DNA from: Rickettsia typhi
Lineage (GTDB): Bacteria; Pseudomonadota; Alphaproteobacteria; Rickettsiales; UBA1997
Assembly: GCA_945874115.1 (NCBI GenBank)
Contig: CAMCFD010000085.1
Location: 1-6,466, forward strand
DNA length: 6,466 bases
Direction: 5' to 3'
The position numbers and the translations under genes are program-made. The notes under the pieces were generated by a model. That model searched no databases, was not told the DNA's origin, and saw nothing but the letters and a program-made list of their open reading frames with translations. Below, in pieces: positions 1 to 4,214 of this stretch. The stretch's first letter is position 1. Every line of letters begins with the position of its first letter.

Positions 1-1581
1 TATTCACTTTTATTTACTTTGGCGTGGTTTTTCCGCGCACCATTGATTGACTGGCGGCCGTTTAAAGCGCCAGAATCAATTTTCGGTGATTCACACTGGG
101 CGTCTTCCGCAGAAATAAAAAAGATGGGTTTGCGTGCGCGTCATGGCGTTTTGCTTGGAGAATACAAGAAGAAATTTCTCATCGCCGAAGGTTATCAACA
201 CATATTATTATTCGCTCCAACAGGGTCAGGTAAAGGTGTGGGCTTCGTAATTCCCAATCTATTATTTTGGCGCGACTCGGTTATTGTGCACGATATCAAG
301 CTTGAAAACTATGAATTTACTTCTGGATATCGTCAAAAAAAGTTAAAACAAAAAGTTATTTTGTGGAACCCAGCCGACCCTGATGGAATTTCTCACTGCT
401 ATAACCCGATGGATTGGATCAGTAAAAAACCCGGAAAAATGGTCGATGACGTGCAAAAAATCGCCAACTTTTTGCTTCCTGAACAAGAATTTTGGCAAAA
501 TGAAGCCCGCGCCTTGCTTACAGGCATAATGCTTTATCTGGTTTGCGATGAATCTAAACCAGCAACTTTGGCCGAAGTTGTGCGAACTTTGCGAAGTGAC
601 GACGTGGTTTACAACCTCGCGGTTGTGCTTGACACGATGGGTAAAAAAATTCACCCCGTCGCTTACATGAATATCGCGTCTTATTTGCAAAAACCCGATA
701 AAGAGCGCGGCTCGGTGACCTCAACCGCCAACTCGTCTCTCGAGCTTTGGTCAAACCCGTTAATCGACACAACAACCGCCACCTCTGACTTTAATTTGCA
801 CGAATTCAAAACCGCGCCACATACTGCCTATATTGGCCTAACCCCCGATAACATTAATCGTCTAAAACCATTGATGAATATGTTTTATCAACAGGCTGCA
901 GCATTTTTCACTGCCAAAATGCCTCAAAAACACGAGAAATTTGGCGTGTTAATGCTGATGGACGAGTTCCCTACCCTTGGAAAAATGGAGCAATTTCAAG
1001 CCGGCATCGCCTATTTCCGCGGTTATCGCGTACGTTTATTCTTGATTATTCAAGACACCGAACAGCTGAAAGGAATTTATGAAGAAAGTGGCATGAACTC
1101 ATTTTTGTCAAACTCAACTTATCGTATAACTTTCGCCGCCAATAACATGGAAACCGCGAATTTAATTTCGCAACTTCTGGGCAATAAAACCGCCGAACAA
1201 GTTTCTTATAACAAGCCAAAATATCTCGATTTAAACCCCGGAGCTCGCTCGCTTCACGTCTCAAAAACACAGCGTGCGCTTCTATTGCCCCAAGAAGTGA
1301 TTCAGTTGCCGCGAGACGAGCAAATTATTTTGATCGAATCTCAGCCACCAATTAAAAGTAGAAAAATCTTCTATTTTCAAAATAAATTTTTCACAAGCAA
1401 ACTTCTCGAAAAAGTGCCAATTCCTAAACAAGAACCAAACATGGTCAGCCATTCTGGCAAAAAAAGTGAGCAACCAACACAAGCACAACCAACAGAAGAC
1501 GCCACAAATGCCTCAAACCCAACTGACAACAAAACAGCCGGCGCAATTGAAGGCGAAATTGTTGACGAAAATAAAGCATAA
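1..1581 (+). CDS. virD4: Type IV secretion coupling protein VirD4 (TraG/VirD4 family ATPase), 5' partial
   Basis: This is the inner-membrane ATPase that recruits substrates and passes them to a type IV secretion channel. Residues are numbered from the TTG codon at 19. The Walker A motif APTGSGKG lies at 66-73, the Walker B stretch LMLMDEFPTLG at about 311-321, and the coupling-protein segments VIVHDIKLENYEFTSG (88-103), SSLELWSNPLID (239-250) and NSFLSNSTYRITFAANN (360-376) are present. The frame is open to the window edge (codons 1-18 read YSLLFT), so TTG at 19 is probably an internal leucine. The hydrophobic YSLLFTLAWFF would then be the end of the last N-terminal membrane helix, and the start and remaining membrane segments lie outside. 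Full-length relatives are usually about 590-650 residues. Residues after about 465 form a polar tail rich in Q, P, T and N, likely disordered. The wording closely resembles rickettsial RvhD4 proteins (from memory). Other secretion genes would be expected upstream. aroE follows after 3 nt. Confidence 0.95.
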   Translation, partial: YSLLFTLAWFFRAPLIDWRPFKAPESIFGDSHWASSAEIKKMGLRARHGVLLGEYKKKFLIAEGYQHILLFAPTGSGKGVGFVIPNLLFWRDSVIVHDIKLENYEFTSGYRQKKLKQKVILWNPADPDGISHCYNPMDWISKKPGKMVDDVQKIANFLLPEQEFWQNEARALLTGIMLYLVCDESKPATLAEVVRTLRSDDVVYNLAVVLDTMGKKIHPVAYMNIASYLQKPDKERGSVTSTANSSLELWSNPLIDTTTATSDFNLHEFKTAPHTAYIGLTPDNINRLKPLMNMFYQQAAAFFTAKMPQKHEKFGVLMLMDEFPTLGKMEQFQAGIAYFRGYRVRLFLIIQDTEQLKGIYEESGMNSFLSNSTYRITFAANNMETANLISQLLGNKTAEQVSYNKPKYLDLNPGARSLHVSKTQRALLLPQEVIQLPRDEQIILIESQPPIKSRKIFYFQNKFFTSKLLEKVPIPKQEPNMVSHSGKKSEQPTQAQPTEDATNASNPTDNKTAGAIEGEIVDENKA

Positions 1582-1584
1582 AAA

Positions 1585-2484
1585 ATGATCAAAGCAGGCG
1601 TAATCGGCGACCCAATTTCACATTCACTTTCTCCAAAACTTCACGGATTTTTACTTGAGAAATATGGAATCAAAGGAAGTTATGAAGCAATCCAAGTTAG
1701 CCCAGAAAATCTCGAACAAGATTTCGATCGCCTTATAAAACAAGGCTTCAAAGGCTTTAACGTCACAATTCCTCACAAAGAAAAAGTCTTTGAACTCGCA
1801 ACAAAAAGAGGATATAAAATCAGCAACATCGCGCGCGCAGTTAAAGCCGTCAACACAATTTATCTCGACGAAAATAACATTATAAACGCCACAAATTCCG
1901 ACGTTTTCGGATTTTACAAAAACTTGCAGACCTTCAGCGACAATTTTTCATTACTTAAATCACCTAAAACTGCAATAATTTTAGGAGCTGGAGGCGCTGC
2001 AAACGCAATTATTTACAATCTTATAAGCAATTGTCATTTTGAAAAAATATACATAATAAATCGCAGTCAAGAAAAGGCAGAAAACTTGAAAAATTATTAT
2101 TATGATTATTTCATCAAAAGTGGATTAGCCGGCGATAGCGCAATCCCCTTCAATAAAATCGAAATTACTAAGGAAATCACTCAAGAAATCGGAGCGCAGG
2201 CCTCTCTCCTTGTCAACACCACCTCACTTGGCATGAAAAACCAACCCGAGCTCAATCTCGACCTTTCTCACCTAAACAAAACCGCCATCGTCTACGACAT
2301 CGTCTACAACCCACTCATCACCAACCTGCTTAAAACCGCACAAACTCGCGGCAACCCAACCATTACTGGCATCGGAATGCTTATTTATCAAGCCTTCGAG
2401 GGATTTGAAAAATGGTTCGGCGTCAAACCAGAATTAACACAAGACGAGTTTTCACAATTAGCAAAAATTTTACTTTCAAAATAA
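1585..2484 (+). CDS. aroE: Shikimate dehydrogenase (NADP+)
   Basis: This cytoplasmic enzyme reduces 3-dehydroshikimate to shikimate with NADPH in the chorismate (aromatic amino acid) pathway. The 299 residues show the whole family pattern. The shikimate-binding SHSLSP lies at 12-17 and NVTIPHKE at 59-66, with catalytic Lys65. AVNT is at 88-91 (Asn90) and NSDVFGF at 104-110 (catalytic Asp106). The Rossmann glycine loop GAGGAA is at 134-139, and NRS at 159-161 fits the NADP 2'-phosphate site. NTTSLGM is at 211-217, YNP at 241-243 and GIGMLIYQA at 262-270 (Gln269). All key residues are present, so the enzyme should be active. It is slightly longer than the usual 270-285 residues because of a Tyr/Lys-rich insertion near 168-190. 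ATG 1585 sits two codons after the virD4 stop, in the same frame, so no upstream start is possible. There is no Shine-Dalgarno, and translation probably depends on coupling to virD4. Confidence 0.97.
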   Translation: MIKAGVIGDPISHSLSPKLHGFLLEKYGIKGSYEAIQVSPENLEQDFDRLIKQGFKGFNVTIPHKEKVFELATKRGYKISNIARAVKAVNTIYLDENNIINATNSDVFGFYKNLQTFSDNFSLLKSPKTAIILGAGGAANAIIYNLISNCHFEKIYIINRSQEKAENLKNYYYDYFIKSGLAGDSAIPFNKIEITKEITQEIGAQASLLVNTTSLGMKNQPELNLDLSHLNKTAIVYDIVYNPLITNLLKTAQTRGNPTITGIGMLIYQAFEGFEKWFGVKPELTQDEFSQLAKILLSK

Positions 2485-2535
2485 AATCACTCGCGCTAAA
2501 CTAGGTCAATTAAGGCTTAAACAAACATATTTCAA

Positions 2536-2793
2536 ATGTATAAAATCATAAAAACCATAATAATTTTACTAATTTTAGTCATCATAACCGCTTTTATGGT
2601 TAATAATCGCGAAATCGTCAAAGTCGAACTTTTTCCCTTTTCAACAATAATTGAAACCAGATTATTTATCGTAATGATTTTATGTTTCGCCCTCGGAATG
2701 GCGGTTTCACTGCTTTTTTTAGCAAAATTTTTTCTCAAAAACACCATTTTGCGCACAAAAAACCACTTTTCTCAAAAAAATAATAATAGTTGA
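2536..2793 (+). CDS. Small inner-membrane protein, LapA-like (DUF1049)
   Basis: This 85-residue protein has two predicted membrane helices, at about 5-21 and 43-66, joined by a short loop. The NNREIVKVELFPF segment (23-35) and a Gly-containing second helix fit the LapA/DUF1049 pattern. A basic, Asn-rich tail (67-85) would face the cytoplasm. LapA-family proteins (E. coli YciS) are associated with lipopolysaccharide assembly or its regulation, often with LapB; no LapB-like gene is visible here. ATG 2536 is the only start that keeps the first helix, since the next Met (21) falls at its end. An in-frame stop at 2497-2499 excludes a longer form. The leader has no Shine-Dalgarno. It lies 51 nt after aroE with no clear promoter, so it may be read through from virD4-aroE. 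The family call rests on layout and one motif in a short hydrophobic protein, so it is less certain than the neighbouring genes. Confidence 0.72.
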   Translation: MYKIIKTIIILLILVIITAFMVNNREIVKVELFPFSTIIETRLFIVMILCFALGMAVSLLFLAKFFLKNTILRTKNHFSQKNNNS

Positions 2794-2818
2794 TTTAAAT
2801 AACTTAACCTGTTAAAAT
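2790..2818 (+). promoter_or_regulatory. Candidate sigma70-type promoter for nusA-infB
   Basis: TTGATT at 2790-2795 (4 of 6 matches to TTGACA) is followed, after exactly 17 bp, by TAAAAT at 2813-2818 (5 of 6 matches to TATAAT). An A/T-rich tract at about 2772-2789 just upstream resembles an UP element. The -35 overlaps the lapA stop codon. Transcription would start near 2825, giving a nusA leader of roughly 64 nt. AT-rich DNA yields chance matches, but spacing, position and score agree. No transcript evidence is available. Confidence 0.5.
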
Positions 2819-2833
2819 AGAGCACAAAGCTAA

Positions 2834-2867
2834 AAAGGTCAGTTTTTTGCCTTGTTTAAAATTTTTT
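2834..2867 (+). other. Weak hairpin followed by a T tract in the nusA leader
   Basis: AAGGT at 2835-2839 can pair with GCCTT at 2849-2853 (one G-U pair) around a 9-nt loop that is itself T-rich. A run of six T follows at 2862-2867. It lies between the candidate promoter and the nusA start, where an attenuator or the end of the lapA transcript could be. The stem is only five pairs and the T run starts about 8 nt after it, so this is a poor intrinsic terminator and may be chance. Confidence 0.2.
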
Positions 2868-2888
2868 AATAACTAACAAACTATACAG

Positions 2889-4175
2889 ATGGCTAGCAAT
2901 TTAACCGTAATGGGAAACAAAGAAATTCTATTGGTTGCTGAAAATATTGCGCATGAAAAAGGGATTGCGCCACAAGAAGTTATCAATGCGATGGCTGAAG
3001 GAATCAAAGCTGCGGCTAAGAAAAAATATGGTCAAAATTTATCGATTGATTGCCAAATCGACAAAAAAACCGGCCAAATCAAGCTTTACAACGCTTTGAA
3101 AGTTGTTGAAGACGATATCGAAGATTTCGATCCGAAACTTCACATTACATTTTCAGGCGCTAAACAAAAAGATGGCGGCGTTAATATTGGCGACGAAATC
3201 TTGCAAGAATTGCCTCCGATCGATTTAAATCGCGTTGTTGCACAAATTGCTAGAAACGAGATTATCAAAAAAGTTAAAGAAGCTGAAAAAAATAAAGAAT
3301 ACGAAGAATTTAAAGACAGAATTGGCGATGTTGTCAGTGCTTCTGTTAAGAAAATTGGCTTGAAAAATATCGTTATGGATGTTGAAGGATATGAAGCTGT
3401 TCTACACGAAAGCGGCATGATTCCAAAAGAAAATTTCCGCGTTGGCGACAGAATCAGAGCCTGCGTTGAAGATGTTAAAAAAGAGCCTTTCGGCGCACAA
3501 ATTTTCTTGTCACGCACAAGTTCTAAATTCTTGATCAAACTTTTCGAGCAAGAAGTTCCTGAGCTTTATGAAGGAAGTATTGAAGTTAAAGCGGTTGCTC
3601 GCGATCCGGGTTCACGCGCTAAAATCGCGATTTATTCAAGACGCGAAGACATCGACGTTATCGGCTCTTTCATCGGAATTCGCGGAAGTCGCGTTCAGGC
3701 TGTAAGCTCCGAACTAAAAGGTGAAAAAATCGATATCATGAAATGGTCTCCAAATATCGCTGAATTCGTAATTTCAGCTTTGACGCCTGCAAAAGTCAAC
3801 AAAGTTATCGTTGACGAAGACAATGGCCTAATCGAAGTTGTAGTCGCTGAAAACCAACAAAGCCTTGCAATTGGCCGCGGCGGACAAAACGTGAAACTTG
3901 CTTCAAAATTAGTTGATTATAAAATTGACGTAATAACTGACGAAGAAGAATCAACTAGAAGAACTACAGAATTCAACCAAGCTTCTAAATTATTCATCGA
4001 AGCCCTAGACGTTGAAGACATGATCGCGAATCTTCTTGCGGCTGAAGGATTTTTAACAATTGAAGATTTAATTGAGTCTGAAATTTCTGAGATTCAGTCA
4101 ATTGAAGGATTTGACGAAGATATTGCAAAAGAAATCAAAAAAAGAGCAGAAGAATATTTGCAAAAAACTGCTTAA
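2889..4175 (+). CDS. nusA: Transcription termination/antitermination factor NusA (short C-terminus)
   Basis: NusA binds RNA polymerase and nascent RNA in the cytoplasm and controls pausing, termination and antitermination. The 428 residues show the family domains in order: the N-terminal polymerase-binding domain (about 1-130); the S1 domain (about 145-210, with GDVVSASVKKIG and ending AQIFLSRT); KH1 (about 232-297, with GIRGSRVQAVSSELKGEKIDI across 263-283); KH2 (about 300-350, with SLAIGRGGQNVKLAS at 325-339); and one C-terminal helix-hairpin-helix repeat (about 368-425, with SIEGFDEDIA at 404-413). E. coli and most alphaproteobacterial NusA proteins are about 500 residues or more with a further C-terminal region, so this one stops after the first repeat. 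ATG 2889 fits the family N-terminus, and an in-frame TAA at 2874-2876 rules out a longer form; Met8 is a less likely alternative. No Shine-Dalgarno precedes it. infB follows after 39 nt, probably co-transcribed. rimP, the usual upstream partner, is absent here. Confidence 0.98.
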   Translation: MASNLTVMGNKEILLVAENIAHEKGIAPQEVINAMAEGIKAAAKKKYGQNLSIDCQIDKKTGQIKLYNALKVVEDDIEDFDPKLHITFSGAKQKDGGVNIGDEILQELPPIDLNRVVAQIARNEIIKKVKEAEKNKEYEEFKDRIGDVVSASVKKIGLKNIVMDVEGYEAVLHESGMIPKENFRVGDRIRACVEDVKKEPFGAQIFLSRTSSKFLIKLFEQEVPELYEGSIEVKAVARDPGSRAKIAIYSRREDIDVIGSFIGIRGSRVQAVSSELKGEKIDIMKWSPNIAEFVISALTPAKVNKVIVDEDNGLIEVVVAENQQSLAIGRGGQNVKLASKLVDYKIDVITDEEESTRRTTEFNQASKLFIEALDVEDMIANLLAAEGFLTIEDLIESEISEIQSIEGFDEDIAKEIKKRAEEYLQKTA

Positions 4176-4186
4176 ACGCGCTTAAA
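4170..4186 (+). repeat. Tandem GCTTAAA repeat spaced 10 bp, at the nusA stop
   Basis: GCTTAAA occurs at 4170-4176 and again at 4180-4186, one helical turn apart. The first copy contains the nusA stop codon. The rest of the 39-bp nusA-infB gap is AT-rich, with no hairpin or promoter that I can support. This is probably chance in AT-rich DNA. Confidence 0.3.
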
Positions 4187-4214
4187 TTAAAGTTTGGCGA
4201 TTAAAAAAATATAA

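Noticed and set aside
19..21. TTG codon as a real start of virD4
   Set aside because: The frame is open upstream to the window edge, and the preceding codons encode a hydrophobic stretch matching a membrane helix. The gene is most likely cut by the window rather than starting here.
2474..2502. Promoter for lapA (TTTCAA, 17 bp, TAAACT)
   Set aside because: It has only 3 of 6 and 4 of 6 consensus matches in AT-rich DNA, which is no better than chance.
2510..2520. Inverted repeat TTAAG-G-CTTAA upstream of lapA as an operator
   Set aside because: The arms are 5 bp of mostly A/T with a single central base and no second copy. This is expected by chance at this composition.
3140..3538. Long complementary-strand open frame inside nusA
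   Set aside because: It lies wholly within the well-supported NusA gene, and its product is Ser/Thr/Ile-rich with no recognisable domain, typical of an antisense shadow. The same holds for the reverse frames at 343-690, 4487-4864, 4904-5242, 5327-5578 and 5638-5859.
4176..4214. Terminator or a remnant of ylxR between nusA and infB
   Set aside because: The 39-bp gap has no GC-rich stem before a T run and is too short to hold a recognisable part of YlxR.
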